Shown here in pieces: positions 19,642 through 29,430 of a stretch of DNA of 36,314 bases; the first letter of the stretch is position 1, and each line of letters starts with the position of its first letter. The DNA is from Aquabacterium olei. Lineage in GTDB: Bacteria > Pseudomonadota > Gammaproteobacteria > Burkholderiales > Burkholderiaceae_C. Under the pieces are notes generated by a model, which was not told the origin of the DNA, made no database searches, and saw only the letters and a list, made by a program, of their open reading frames with translations. The stretch is from positions 1 to 36,314 of the forward strand of contig JAJUHM010000003.1 of assembly GCA_029279925.1 (NCBI GenBank), in the 5' to 3' direction. Both the position numbers and the translations under genes were made by a program.

Positions 19642-22600
19642 TCAACCCACCGAGGTGAAAACAGGCGCGGCCGCCAGCGACTTTTTGAGGCATTCGACGC
19701 AGATGCTCTTGGGCATCTGAGGGAAGGTGGTGTTTTGTTGGCCGCCTCCCACCATCGCCTTCTTCCCCGCTTTCACCGTGATCTTCCCCGTACACTGCGT
19801 CGTGAAGCTGCCGCCTTCGATGGTGATGCTCGCCCCCCCCGACACCGCCAGCACGACCTTCTTGGCGGCTGCGATGTTCACCACCCCATTCGCCGTCTTC
19901 AACTCCAGCGTCTGCTTGGCCGCCACCTGGGCCGCACCGGCCTGCGCCTGCATGTCCACCGCGCCTTGCGCGGCGATCATCGTCAGTCCCTTGCCAGCGG
20001 CCTCCGCCCCCGGCTGAATCGCTCCTGCCAACACGCCGATGGCCTGCCCGGTGTGCACGCGGGCCTGCCCGCCCACGGCCACCTGCGTGTCCTGCCCGCT
20101 GGCGATCTGCACGGTGTCCTGCGCACTGAGGTGCAGGTCCTGCCCGGCCGTCAGGCCCAGCCCGGCCTTGCCGATCAGGGCAATGTTCGGGTCGGCCATG
20201 TGCGGCACCTTGCCCGTGCCGGGCGTGGTGCACTGGTCGGCCGCATCGCCGCAGGCGTCGCCCAGGCTGGCCGCGCTCACCATGCCGCTCAGGCTCTGGG
20301 TGAGTGCGGCCGCCGGGGCGGCGCGGTCGTTCAGCGCACTCTGGCCGGCGCCCAGTGAACCCGCCGCGGTGGCCACGCCCACCGTCTGGTGCGTGGTGGC
20401 CGCCTGGTGGAAGGTCTGGCTCAGTTGCTGAGCCTGCTTGGCCAGTGCCATACCGGGCGCGTTGTCGCCGGCCGGCGTGGCGCTCTGGCCTTGCGCCTGC
20501 GGCAAGGCATAGGTGCTCAGCATCACGCCGCGCGCGGCGCGCAGGCCACCCCAGGCGTCGGTGCGCAGCTCCAGGCCCAGGCCGCGCAGGCTGCCGCGGT
20601 GGTTGTCGGCCTGGTGCAGCAGGTGGCCCATCTGCAGCCAGGTCTGCGCCTGCGTGGTGTGCAGGGCCAGGCGTTGCTGGCCGGGCGTGTCGTCGAACAC
20701 CAGCTGGTTGTGGCCGCTGCCGCCGAACTCCTTGCTCTTGACGCCGCTGAGCGCCGCTGCGTTGGCCTGGCCTTCGCTGCCATCGGCGTTGCTGCCAGGG
20801 GCCGCACCGTGCCAGGCCGGGCTGTGGCCGCCGGCGCCCGCTGCCACGCGGTTCATCTGGCTGGCGGGGCGGTGGTCGGTCGATTGCGCCAGCGCGGTGG
20901 TGTCGGCCTGCGCGGCGTGGCCCCCGGGCGTGGGCGGGATGCCGGACTCGCCCTGGCCGTTGTAGAGCGCGCCGATGACCACGGGGCGGTCGATGTCGTT
21001 ACCCAGAAAGCCCACCAGCACCTCCTGGCCGATGCGGGGGATGAACTGGTGGCCCATGCCGGGGCCGGCGGCGCGCTGCACGACGCGCAGCCAGCAGCTG
21101 TGGTCGCTGTTGGCGCGCTGCGGGGCAAAGGGGTTGGCCTGCCAGTGGAACTGCACACGGATGCGGCCCTGGGCGTCGGTGTAGAGCTCGTCGGCGCCGC
21201 GGGGCGACACGGTGCCGCCGGGGCCCACGACGATGGCGGTTTGGGGCCCGAGCGCGGTGGGGCGCGGGCGGGGGCGCAGGCCGGTATCGTCCATCAGCAC
21301 GGGGCGCCAGGGCACGTTGCGGCGTAGCGCTTCGAAGGCGCAGGCAAAGCCGGTGGCCGCCGCGCGCTCGCGCAGGGCGGTGGTGTCTGCGGCCGGCGTG
21401 TGGACTTCGCCCGGCGGGGGGGCGCCGTCCAAGCCGTCCAGGCCGTCATCCAGCAGGTCGGATGCCCCGATGGCCTGGGCCACCGCCTCGCTGAGGTCCT
21501 TGGGCAGGTTGTTGATGCCGAGGGCCGTCACACGGGTGGTGAAGAACTGCTTGTCTTCGTCGGCCAGGCCGAAGGCGGCCAGGGTGTCGAGCGTGCTGTG
21601 CGTGAGGGCGAACCAGCTTCCGGCGCGCAGGGTGCGCACGGTGCCGCGGCCCAGCCAGGTCTTGTAGCGCGCTTCGTGGGCCTGTTGCAGCAGCGTGGCC
21701 AGGAAGGTGGCTTCGTCGCTGCCGCTGAAGAGCCAGTCGCCGGTCGGGTCGTAGCTGGCCAGCCAGCCTTGCAGGCTGCGGGCTTCGTCGCCACCCCAGG
21801 CGTGGGCCGTGGGCACCTCGGCGGTGATGGCGGCGTGGGCCTGCGGGTCCCAGCCCTGCACGACGGTGGCGGTGGGGCCCAGCGCTCGCCAGGCGCCCAG
21901 GGCCTGGATGCTGTCTTGTGCCTCCTGGCTGCTGCTGCCATGAAAGCGGATGCCGCCGTCGGCCATGCTGGTGGCGTCTTGCGGCTGGGCGGCGCTGTGA
22001 ACGAAGAACACCAGGCGGTGGCCGCCGGGGGCGGTGTCGTCTTCTTCAACGCGCCAGGCAATGCCCTCTTCGGCCAGCAGGCGCTGCACGAAGGCCAGGT
22101 CCGATTCGCGGTACTGGACACAATAGGTGCGCTGGCCCCCCTGGCTGGCGCACAGGCCTTGCGCCACGTGCTCGGCCACGCCGTCGTCCCAGTGCCAGGC
22201 GGCCACGCTGCGGTGGTCGGCGAACACGTCTTCGACGATGTCGATGATGCTTTTGTCCTGCCAGACGCGGCTGTGCAGCGTGTGGCCCAGCAGCGCGATC
22301 CAGGGCTGGATGACGAGGGCCTTGCGGGCCAGGCCGCCGTCGGCGTCAAGGCTGCGGGCTTCGGTGACGTAGCCGCTGCGACGCGTGCGGCGGCCGTCGG
22401 CCAGGGTGGTATGCAGCGTGACGGGCCGGGCGTAGAGCTGCTTGAGTTCGACATGGGCGTCGAGCACGAGGGCGTGCAGTTCGAGCCGGAAGGGCTCGGA
22501 AACGGCCTCGGTCAGCACGAAGTGCTCGACCATGAGGTCGGCGGGCAGCGGGCGCTCTGCGCCCACGCCGGTGAGGTTGTAGAGACGGGTGTCGGTCTGC

Positions 22601-22704
22601 CAGGCGGCGATCAACTGGCCCAGCAGGCGGCCGGGGCCTTCTGCCCAGCCGGAAAGCGCCCCGGACGCCACAGCGCCCGGCAGCCTCGTTGTGCCCATGC
22701 CCAT
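19642..22704 (-). CDS. vgrG: type VI secretion system tip protein VgrG with DUF2345 extension
   Basis: 1020 aa; Rhs/Vgr fold (DLMVEHFVLTEAVSEPFRLELHALVLD..., VQFHWQANPFAPQRANSDHSCWLRVVQRAAGPGMGHQFIPRIGQEVLVGFLGNDIDRPVVIGALYNGQGE), then DUF2345-type (LVFDDTPGQQRLALHTTQAQTWLQMGHLLH) and DUF2345 beta-prism repeats. Confidence 0.96.
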   Translation of the reverse strand: MGMGTTRLPGAVASGALSGWAEGPGRLLGQLIAAWQTDTRLYNLTGVGAERPLPADLMVEHFVLTEAVSEPFRLELHALVLDAHVELKQLYARPVTLHTTLADGRRTRRSGYVTEARSLDADGGLARKALVIQPWIALLGHTLHSRVWQDKSIIDIVEDVFADHRSVAAWHWDDGVAEHVAQGLCASQGGQRTYCVQYRESDLAFVQRLLAEEGIAWRVEEDDTAPGGHRLVFFVHSAAQPQDATSMADGGIRFHGSSSQEAQDSIQALGAWRALGPTATVVQGWDPQAHAAITAEVPTAHAWGGDEARSLQGWLASYDPTGDWLFSGSDEATFLATLLQQAHEARYKTWLGRGTVRTLRAGSWFALTHSTLDTLAAFGLADEDKQFFTTRVTALGINNLPKDLSEAVAQAIGASDLLDDGLDGLDGAPPPGEVHTPAADTTALRERAAATGFACAFEALRRNVPWRPVLMDDTGLRPRPRPTALGPQTAIVVGPGGTVSPRGADELYTDAQGRIRVQFHWQANPFAPQRANSDHSCWLRVVQRAAGPGMGHQFIPRIGQEVLVGFLGNDIDRPVVIGALYNGQGESGIPPTPGGHAAQADTTALAQSTDHRPASQMNRVAAGAGGHSPAWHGAAPGSNADGSEGQANAAALSGVKSKEFGGSGHNQLVFDDTPGQQRLALHTTQAQTWLQMGHLLHQADNHRGSLRGLGLELRTDAWGGLRAARGVMLSTYALPQAQGQSATPAGDNAPGMALAKQAQQLSQTFHQAATTHQTVGVATAAGSLGAGQSALNDRAAPAAALTQSLSGMVSAASLGDACGDAADQCTTPGTGKVPHMADPNIALIGKAGLGLTAGQDLHLSAQDTVQIASGQDTQVAVGGQARVHTGQAIGVLAGAIQPGAEAAGKGLTMIAAQGAVDMQAQAGAAQVAAKQTLELKTANGVVNIAAAKKVVLAVSGGASITIEGGSFTTQCTGKITVKAGKKAMVGGGQQNTTFPQMPKSICVECLKKSLAAAPVFTSVG

Positions 22705-22831
22705 GGACGGTTCCCTGATGTTGTTGGTGTGCGCAGTGCGCTTGAGCAGGGGATTTTCCGGTGGACGGGCGGCAGATGGCCCACCCCCTAAGGGTGAGCG
22801 TGAAACAGCTTGTAAGCCGGGTGTCGCGGAA

Positions 22832-23329
22832 TCAGCCGATGAACCAGGCGAGACCGAACCAGATCACCATGAGGAGCCCGAGCACGATCTTCGCGATCAG
22901 GGCCAGCACGAAGCCGAATCCGGCGGCCACGCCGGCTCGGGCTGCGCGAGCCGGGTCCTTGCGGGCCACCCACTCGCCCAGCAGGGCGCCCAGCATGGGC
23001 CCCAGGATCAGCCCCGGTAGCCCGCCGAACAGCCCGGCCACCGAACCGAGCCCGGCGCCACCCATGGCCTGCTGGCTCGCCCCAGCCCGGCGCACGGCCA
23101 CGATGGCGGCGACGTAGTCGACCAGCCAGCCGAGAAAGCCCAGGCCCCCCAGAACGAGGAGGGTGCCCACGCCAATGCGGGTGTATCCGTCCGCCCAGGC
23201 GGCCAGCCACATGCCGGCAAAAATCAGCGGCGTGCCCGGCAGCAGGGGCAGGACGACGCCGAGCAGCCCCAGCACGATGGCGGTCAGCGAGAGGAAGGCG
23301 AAGAGAGGGTCCATCGTGATCTGACCCAT
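22832..23329 (-). CDS. DUF456 family membrane protein
   Basis: 165 aa; GLLGVVLPLLPGTPLIFAGMWLAAWADGY..., GGLPGLILGPMLGALLGEWV; hydrophobic repeats typical of DUF456. Confidence 0.9.
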   Translation of the reverse strand: MGQITMDPLFAFLSLTAIVLGLLGVVLPLLPGTPLIFAGMWLAAWADGYTRIGVGTLLVLGGLGFLGWLVDYVAAIVAVRRAGASQQAMGGAGLGSVAGLFGGLPGLILGPMLGALLGEWVARKDPARAARAGVAAGFGFVLALIAKIVLGLLMVIWFGLAWFIG

Positions 23330-23374
23330 TCCGGCAAGCCTTGTTCCCGGCGGCGTGTGCCTCGTCGCGTCCCG

Positions 23375-25045
23375 TCAGCCCGTGCGGCGGGTTCCGGTGG
23401 GCATCAGGGGTTCGGCTTCGTCCTCGTGGACGACGAAGCGGCCGCGTCCGGCCTCCTTCGCCCGGTACATGGCGCTGTCCGCGGCGGTCATCAGGGCGTC
23501 GAGCGAGCTGTCGCCGTCCCCCAGCGCGATGCCGATCGACAGCCCCAGCCATCCTTCCTGTCCATTGATCTGCACAGGCGTGCTCATGGCTTGCATGCAC
23601 TTGTTGGCCACCGCCCGGGCGGCCAGTTCCGCATCGGTCGAGGTCGGCCCCAGGTCACCCAGCACCAGCGCAAACTCGTCGCCCCCGACTCGCGCCAGCG
23701 TGTCGGTTTCGCGCACGACCCGATCGAGACGGCGCGCCACCTCGATGAGGGCGCGGTCGCCCGCCTCGTGGCCGAACCGGTCGTTGACGGGCTTGAAGCC
23801 GTCGAGGTCCATGAAGAGCACCGCCAGCCGGGTGTGGTTGCGCCGGGCGCGTGCCAGCGCCAGGGCCATGCGGTCGGCCAGCAGCACGCGGTTGGGCAGA
23901 CCGGTCAGCGGATCGTGGTGTGCCATGCGGGCCAACTCGTTCTGGGTGTCCATCAGGCGCCGCATCAGGCGGTTGAACGCCTTGGTCAGATGGCCGACTT
24001 CGTCATCGCGCAGCACGGGCAGGGGGGCCAGCGGCAGTTCGCCGCGGCTCATGCGGTCGGCCAGGGCGGCGGTGCGCAGCAGTGGGCGAAACACGATGTA
24101 CAGCCCCACCGAGGCCAGCAGCAGGAAGACCGCGACGGTGACGATTGCCTGCGTGCTGACAAAGCGCCGGGCCTCGCCAACGGCGGCCAGGGCTTCCGCG
24201 GCAGGAACGCGGGCCACGACGATCCAGCCTGCGCCGGCCACCGGTGCGACGCCGGTGACCATTTCCTGTCCGTCGGCATCCCTGATCACGGCGCCACCGC
24301 GGTAGCCGATGGCGGCCTGGTCATACAGAGGCACTTTGCCTGCGGCCGGGGCGGGCTGCAGCACCAGGGCCGGGTTGGTGGCGGCGATGATGAGCCGGTC
24401 GCGTGGCGTGATGAGCAGGAAGGCCCCCTCGGTGCCAATCCGGGCCTGTTCCAGCGGCTGCAGAAAGCCGGGGGCACCGAGTTCGGTGGCAGCCACCAGC
24501 ACGGCACGCACCTGTCCCAGTGTGTCGTGAACGGGGGCGGTCATGGGCAGCAGCACCTCGCCGGTCTGCGGCGAGCGCATGGGGCGGCCCAGCGCCGAGG
24601 AGCCTCGCAAGGCCGCTGCCACCCAGTCCGGGACAGCGACGCGTGCGCCGGCCAGGTCCTGCGTCAGCGCAGGCGCGGTGGTCAGGATCTGGGCCAGCGG
24701 GCGCCCGTCCAGAGCGACAAGTGCCATGCCCGCAACGAAGAAGGGCTGGGTGCGATGCTGGGCAGACAGCCAGTTCTGGAGGGCCTCGGCGTCGTGCAGG
24801 GCGTGCCACGGCGTGGCGGAGGCCAGTCGCTGCAGGGCCCGCTCGCGCTCATCCAGCTTGGCCGAGATGTCCTGCGCGACGTAGGCGGCGAGGGCGGCCT
24901 GCTGCCCCGCGACCACCTGGCCCACCTGATCGTGCAGGAACGCGGGCAGGACCTGGTACCGGATGGCAGATCCGGTGAGCGCCAGGGCCAGCCCGAACAG
25001 GACGAGCCGTGTGACGATGCTGCTGGTGAGACGGCGGAGAAACAT
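23375..25045 (-). CDS. diguanylate cyclase with periplasmic Cache-like sensor and HAMP
   Basis: Two TM segments, HAMP (LRTAALADRMSRGELPLAPLPVLRDDEVGHLTKAFNRLMRRL), GGDEF domain (HHDPLTGLPNRVLL...RVGGDEFALVLGDLG) with an RxxD I-site-like RETD five residues upstream. Confidence 0.94.
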   Translation of the reverse strand: MFLRRLTSSIVTRLVLFGLALALTGSAIRYQVLPAFLHDQVGQVVAGQQAALAAYVAQDISAKLDERERALQRLASATPWHALHDAEALQNWLSAQHRTQPFFVAGMALVALDGRPLAQILTTAPALTQDLAGARVAVPDWVAAALRGSSALGRPMRSPQTGEVLLPMTAPVHDTLGQVRAVLVAATELGAPGFLQPLEQARIGTEGAFLLITPRDRLIIAATNPALVLQPAPAAGKVPLYDQAAIGYRGGAVIRDADGQEMVTGVAPVAGAGWIVVARVPAAEALAAVGEARRFVSTQAIVTVAVFLLLASVGLYIVFRPLLRTAALADRMSRGELPLAPLPVLRDDEVGHLTKAFNRLMRRLMDTQNELARMAHHDPLTGLPNRVLLADRMALALARARRNHTRLAVLFMDLDGFKPVNDRFGHEAGDRALIEVARRLDRVVRETDTLARVGGDEFALVLGDLGPTSTDAELAARAVANKCMQAMSTPVQINGQEGWLGLSIGIALGDGDSSLDALMTAADSAMYRAKEAGRGRFVVHEDEAEPLMPTGTRRTG

Positions 25046-25107
25046 CGGTGTGCATCATAGGCACTTCCGGTGTCTGCGCCCTGGGGAAAAGGGTGGGTGT
25101 GCCCGCA

Positions 25108-26493
25108 TCATGGTGCCTTGGGCGCGCCCTGAGGGGGCATCGCCGCCACCCGCCAGATGACGTTGCCGACGTCATCGGCGACCAGCAAGGCGCCCTGACG
25201 GTCCAGCACCACCCCGACGGGACGGCCTTGCGCCTCACCGGCTTCGCTGAGAAAGCCCGTCAGCACGTCGACCGGGGGGCCGGCCGGCTTGCCCTCTTTG
25301 AACGGGATGAAGACGACCTTGTAGCCACTGCGCGGCTTGCGGTTCCAGGAGCCGTGCTGGCCGATGAACATCCCTTGCGACCACGCTGGTGACAGCCGGT
25401 TTCCTGCCGCGTTGACCAGCCCCAGGGACGCGGTGTGGGCGCCGAGCGCGTAGTCCGGCGTGATGGCGTGGGCCACGAGCTCGGGGCGCTGCGGCTGGAC
25501 CCGCTCATCGACATGCCGGCCCCAGTAGCTGTAAGGCCAGCCGTAAAAACCGCCCTCCTGCACGGAGGTCAGGTAATCGGGGACGAGGTCGTTGCCGAGT
25601 TCGTCCCGCTCATTGACCACGGTCCACAGGCGGCCGCCTTCCCAGGCCATGCCGTTGGGATTGCGCAATCCGGTGGCGAACACGCGATGGCGCTGGGTGC
25701 CGAGGTCCAGCTCCCAGATGGCGGCGCGCCCCTCTTCCTTGTCCATGCCGTTTTCCGCGATGTTGCTGTTGGAGCCGACCGTGATGTACAGGCGCTTGCC
25801 ATCGGCCGAGGCGGTCAGGTTCTTGGTCCAGTGGTGGTTCAGGGGGCCGCCTGGCAGGTCGAGCACCTTCTCGGGCCGGGCGTCGATCCGGGTCTGGCCG
25901 GGCCGGAAGGGCAGCCTGACCACCGCATCGGTGTTGGCCACATACAGGTGGTCGCCGACCAGCGCCATCCCGAACGGCGAGTTCAGCCCCTCGTGCAGCA
26001 CTGTGCGGATCTCGGCGCGGCCGTCACCATCGGCATCCCGCAAGAGCGTGATGCGGTTCGCGCTGGGCCCGGCCGATCCGGCCTTCTTCATGGCCCGCTG
26101 CATGAACCAGCCGCGGATGCCCTTGCTGTCTTCGGGCTTGGGCGGCGCATTGGTCTCGGCCACCAGCACGTCGCCGTTGGGCAGGGTCAGCAGCCAGCGC
26201 GGGTGCTGCAACCCGGTGGCGTAGGGCTGCACGTTCAGCCCTTCTGCAGCCACAGGCTGGCGTCCTGCCGGCCACCCGGTGGCCTGGGCCACGTGCACCG
26301 TGGGAATGCGCTGAGGGGCGGGCGCCGGCAGGCTGGGCTGGGGGCCGTAGCCGGCTTCGGCGGGCAGGCGGCTGGTTTCATCGCAGCCGGACAGTGCCAG
26401 CGCCGTGGCGGCAAGCAGGCCGAGCATGGCCCGACGGTGCGGGCGGCGAGCGCAGAAAGAGGCGGTCGGACGGGGCATGGTGGCGGTCTCCAT
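25108..26493 (-). CDS. PQQ-dependent sugar dehydrogenase / sorbosone dehydrogenase family lipoprotein
   Basis: Signal and lipobox-like ATALALSGC; ATGLQHPRWLLTLPNGDVLVAETNAPP..., FGMALVGDHLYVANTDAVVRLPF, ITVGSNSNIAENGMDKEEGRAAIWELDL, FATGLRNPNGMAWEGGRLWTVVNERDELGNDLVPDYLTSV. Start 26493 or 26478. Confidence 0.9.
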   Translation of the reverse strand: METATMPRPTASFCARRPHRRAMLGLLAATALALSGCDETSRLPAEAGYGPQPSLPAPAPQRIPTVHVAQATGWPAGRQPVAAEGLNVQPYATGLQHPRWLLTLPNGDVLVAETNAPPKPEDSKGIRGWFMQRAMKKAGSAGPSANRITLLRDADGDGRAEIRTVLHEGLNSPFGMALVGDHLYVANTDAVVRLPFRPGQTRIDARPEKVLDLPGGPLNHHWTKNLTASADGKRLYITVGSNSNIAENGMDKEEGRAAIWELDLGTQRHRVFATGLRNPNGMAWEGGRLWTVVNERDELGNDLVPDYLTSVQEGGFYGWPYSYWGRHVDERVQPQRPELVAHAITPDYALGAHTASLGLVNAAGNRLSPAWSQGMFIGQHGSWNRKPRSGYKVVFIPFKEGKPAGPPVDVLTGFLSEAGEAQGRPVGVVLDRQGALLVADDVGNVIWRVAAMPPQGAPKAP

Positions 26494-26606
26494 GAGGGGG
26501 CGGTCGGGTTGGCTTGCGTCGCGGCTGGCAAACAACGCGCCCGTCGGCGCTCCTGGCGGACGCCGGATACCGGCCTGTACCACCCGGGGACGTGAGATCC
26601 CGCACG

Positions 26607-26649
26607 ACCGTGACACAGCACCCCGGCACACCTGTCACGGTCCGTGACA
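26607..26649. promoter_or_regulatory. triple GTGACA/TGTCAC dyad cluster, candidate activator binding sites
   Basis: ACCGTGACA (26607-26615), TGTCACGGT (26633-26641), CCGTGACA (26642-26649). The first two form a perfect 9 bp inverted repeat; the last two form TGTCACG-GTC-CGTGACA. Confidence 0.55.
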
Positions 26650-26845
26650 CTTTCAAGGGTTAACCCTGAGAGGGTTCCCGGCAGTGTCGGCCTCTTGACA
26701 CCCCTGCCTACGATGGCGGTCCTCTGGAGCCACTCTGTGCTCCAGAAGGTGACGCGTCGGGGACACATGCCCCGCACGGTGTACCAGGCTGGCGGCGATC
26801 CCGTTGGTCGGGGCACCGGTCACAGTGCTGAGGAGACCTGCGAAG

Positions 26846-29338
26846 ATGACCATGCGATCGCTGCACCAAGGGGCCCCCTTGCGAGCCGGCCTGTCCGAGA
26901 CAGGCGGCCCGATGATGCCCGAGCCTGTCCTGGGGGAGCGCCATGCGGAGACCATCCAGCAGTCTCACGAGCGTTGCCTGACGCTGGGCCTCAATCGGAC
27001 CGACCGCCTGGATTTCCCCACGCTCAGCCGCAACGAGCTGGCGCTGGCCCGCGAGCGCAACCACCGGCTGTATCTGCATGCCGCACCGGTCATGGAGACG
27101 CTGTTCTCCCAGATCCTCGATTCGCAGAGCATGGTGGTGCTGACGGATGCCAACGGCACCATCCTGCACACCATCGGGCCGGATGCCTTTCTGCAGCGCG
27201 CCGCCAAGGTGGCCCTGAGCCCGGGCGTGAACTGGTCCGAGTCCACCAAGGGCACGAACGCGATCGGCACGGCCCTGATCGAGGAACTGCCCACGCTGGT
27301 TCATGGCGCTGAACACTTCATCAACGCCAATCACTTCCTCACCTGCTCCGCGGCGCCCATCCTCGATCCGCGGGGCAACATCCTGGGCGTGCTGGACGTG
27401 ACGGGCGATCAGCACACCTTCCATCCCTATACGCTGGGGCTGGTACGGATGTCGGTGCGCATGATCGAGAACCACTGGTTCTCGGACGACCACCGCAATG
27501 TGGGCCACATCTACCTGCACGCCCGCCCCGAGTTCCTCGGGACCCTGACCGAAGGCATCCTGGCGGTGAACCCGGACGGCCGCATCATGGGCGCCAACCG
27601 GGGCGCCCAGGAACAACTGGGCATGAGCAGCGCTGCACTGCGCATGCACACCGTCACCTCGCTGTTCGGGGCAACGATGGGGGCCCTGACCGAACGTTTT
27701 CGCTCGCCACAGGCTGCGGCAATGCTGGTCGAAACCGTGTCCGGCCGGCAACTGCACCTGCGTGCGCGCTTCAACTGGCCCGTGTGGCACAGCCTGTCGG
27801 ACGCGGCCGCCGATGCGGTCGAGGCCACGCCGGCGCCATCGCCGGCCGGCATGCTGCCGTCCGGTGAACTGAGCCTGCCACCGGCCGCTGCGGCAACGGC
27901 CAGGGAGTCTGCCCAGGGCGCGTCCGGGCGTGCCGCCCTGCGCACGGCCGAAGTCGGCGGGGTGACCGGCGCCCCGATGCCGGCAGGCCTGGGCGGCGCG
28001 CTGGGCAGCGGTCCGACTTCGGTGTCCTCGGCTATGCCGCCGGGCAGCCCCTTTGGCGTGCCCAGCGGCAAGCTGGCCGATGCCTTCGTGGCGGATGGCT
28101 CGCATTCAGGCTCATCAGGTGAGCCACCCCGGTCCTCTGCGGCGCGCAAGCTCGGACTGGCCGCGCTGGCCACCGGGGACGCCCAGATGGCGGCTTTGCT
28201 CGACAAGCTCAAGCGGGTGCTCAACCGCGACATCCCCATCCTGATCCAGGGCGAAACCGGCACCGGCAAGGAGCTGCTGGCGCGGGCCATCCACAACGAT
28301 TCCAGCCGGGCCACCGCACCCTTCGTGGCCGTTAACTGTGCGTCGATTCCGGAAACGCTGATCGAGTCGGAGTTGTTCGGTTACGAGGAGGGCGCCTTCA
28401 CCGGCGCACGCCGCAAGGGTGCGGTCGGCAAGATGGTCCAGGCCCACGGTGGCACGCTGTTCCTGGATGAGATCGGTGACATGCCGCTGTCGTTGCAGGC
28501 GCACCTGTTGCGCGTGCTGCAGGAGCGCGAGGTCACGCCGCTCGGCAGCGGGCGCGCCATCCCGATCGACATCAACCTGGTGTGCGCCACCCACCGCAAC
28601 CTGCGCGAGATGATCGAGCGCAAGACCTTCCGCGAAGACCTGTACTTCCGCCTCAACGGGCTGGTGGTGCGCATCCCGCCGCTGCGCGAGCGCAGCGACC
28701 TGATGGTGCTGGTCGAGCGCATCCTGCAGCGCGAGTGCCCCGACGTGGCGCACGAACTGGCGCCCGATGTGCTGAACCTGTTCCAGGCCTGCCGCTGGCA
28801 GGGCAATGTGCGCCAGCTGGCGGGCGTGCTGCGCACCGCGAGCGTGATGGCGGGCGACGAGCGCTTCATCACCCGGGCCCACCTGTCGGACGACTTCATG
28901 GACGATGTGCTGCGCAGCCAGAGTCAGGCTGGCCTCGGGGCCCGGGCCACGGGAGGCGGTCTCGTCGGTGGTGGCTCCGGCTACATCGGCGGCAGCGTGC
29001 CTCCGATGGGGGGCGGCTCACATCCCGGGTTGGCTTCCGGTGGTTTCGGGACGCCCTCTGGCGCCGGAGGGCAGCCGGCCTACGCCGATGCCCATGGGGC
29101 ACAGAGCGGCACCGCATCGCACCACGAGGCTTCCCATGGCCTGCCGCCGGCGGTTGTGCCCGCTGCGGCGTCGTCAGGGGGGGCGCCGGCGCCCGCCTCT
29201 CTCGTCGACATCGAACTGCAGACCATCCGCCAGGCCGTGGAAGCGGCCCGCGGCAACATCTCCGAGGCGGCCAAGCAACTGGGCATCAGCCGCAACACCA
29301 TCTACCGCAAGCTGCACTGGCAGAACAAGCAGCACTGA
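26846..29338 (+). CDS. sigma-54-dependent Fis-family transcriptional activator (AcoR-like)
   Basis: GAF-like N-terminus ([31 protein letters not shown]), AAA+ with Walker [16 protein letters not shown] sigma-54 contact loop, Walker [13 protein letters not shown]-terminal Fis HTH ([20 protein letters not shown]). Confidence 0.95.
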   Translation: MTMRSLHQGAPLRAGLSETGGPMMPEPVLGERHAETIQQSHERCLTLGLNRTDRLDFPTLSRNELALARERNHRLYLHAAPVMETLFSQILDSQSMVVLTDANGTILHTIGPDAFLQRAAKVALSPGVNWSESTKGTNAIGTALIEELPTLVHGAEHFINANHFLTCSAAPILDPRGNILGVLDVTGDQHTFHPYTLGLVRMSVRMIENHWFSDDHRNVGHIYLHARPEFLGTLTEGILAVNPDGRIMGANRGAQEQLGMSSAALRMHTVTSLFGATMGALTERFRSPQAAAMLVETVSGRQLHLRARFNWPVWHSLSDAAADAVEATPAPSPAGMLPSGELSLPPAAAATARESAQGASGRAALRTAEVGGVTGAPMPAGLGGALGSGPTSVSSAMPPGSPFGVPSGKLADAFVADGSHSGSSGEPPRSSAARKLGLAALATGDAQMAALLDKLKRVLNRDIPILIQGETGTGKELLARAIHNDSSRATAPFVAVNCASIPETLIESELFGYEEGAFTGARRKGAVGKMVQAHGGTLFLDEIGDMPLSLQAHLLRVLQEREVTPLGSGRAIPIDINLVCATHRNLREMIERKTFREDLYFRLNGLVVRIPPLRERSDLMVLVERILQRECPDVAHELAPDVLNLFQACRWQGNVRQLAGVLRTASVMAGDERFITRAHLSDDFMDDVLRSQSQAGLGARATGGGLVGGGSGYIGGSVPPMGGGSHPGLASGGFGTPSGAGGQPAYADAHGAQSGTASHHEASHGLPPAVVPAAASSGGAPAPASLVDIELQTIRQAVEAARGNISEAAKQLGISRNTIYRKLHWQNKQH

Positions 29339-29382
29339 CCCGCTTTCAAGCGACGCCGGGATTCAGCAACCCGGCCTCATCA

Positions 29383-29409
29383 CGGCGCCCCGGGGGGCGC
29401 CGCTTTTTT
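29383..29409 (+). terminator. rho-independent terminator after the sigma-54 activator
   Basis: CGGCGCCC-CGGG-GGGCGCCG followed by C-TTTTTT. Confidence 0.75.
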
Positions 29410-29430
29410 GTCGCGAAGGGCGCAGCCGGC

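Noticed and set aside
19642-19720. VgrG C-terminal CxxC tail (SICVECLKKSLAAAPVFTSVG) as a toxin remnant
   Set aside because: Similar short cysteine-containing tails are, from memory, common in Burkholderiales VgrG-DUF2345 proteins; no effector domain evident.
22782-22796. CACCCCCTAAGGGTG partial palindrome upstream of vgrG
   Set aside because: Only 5 bp arms; insufficient evidence for an operator without comparative data.
26708-28105. 465 aa minus-strand ORF opposite the sigma-54 activator
   Set aside because: Shadow ORF of repetitive composition; plus strand has diagnostic AAA+/GAFTGA/Fis motifs.
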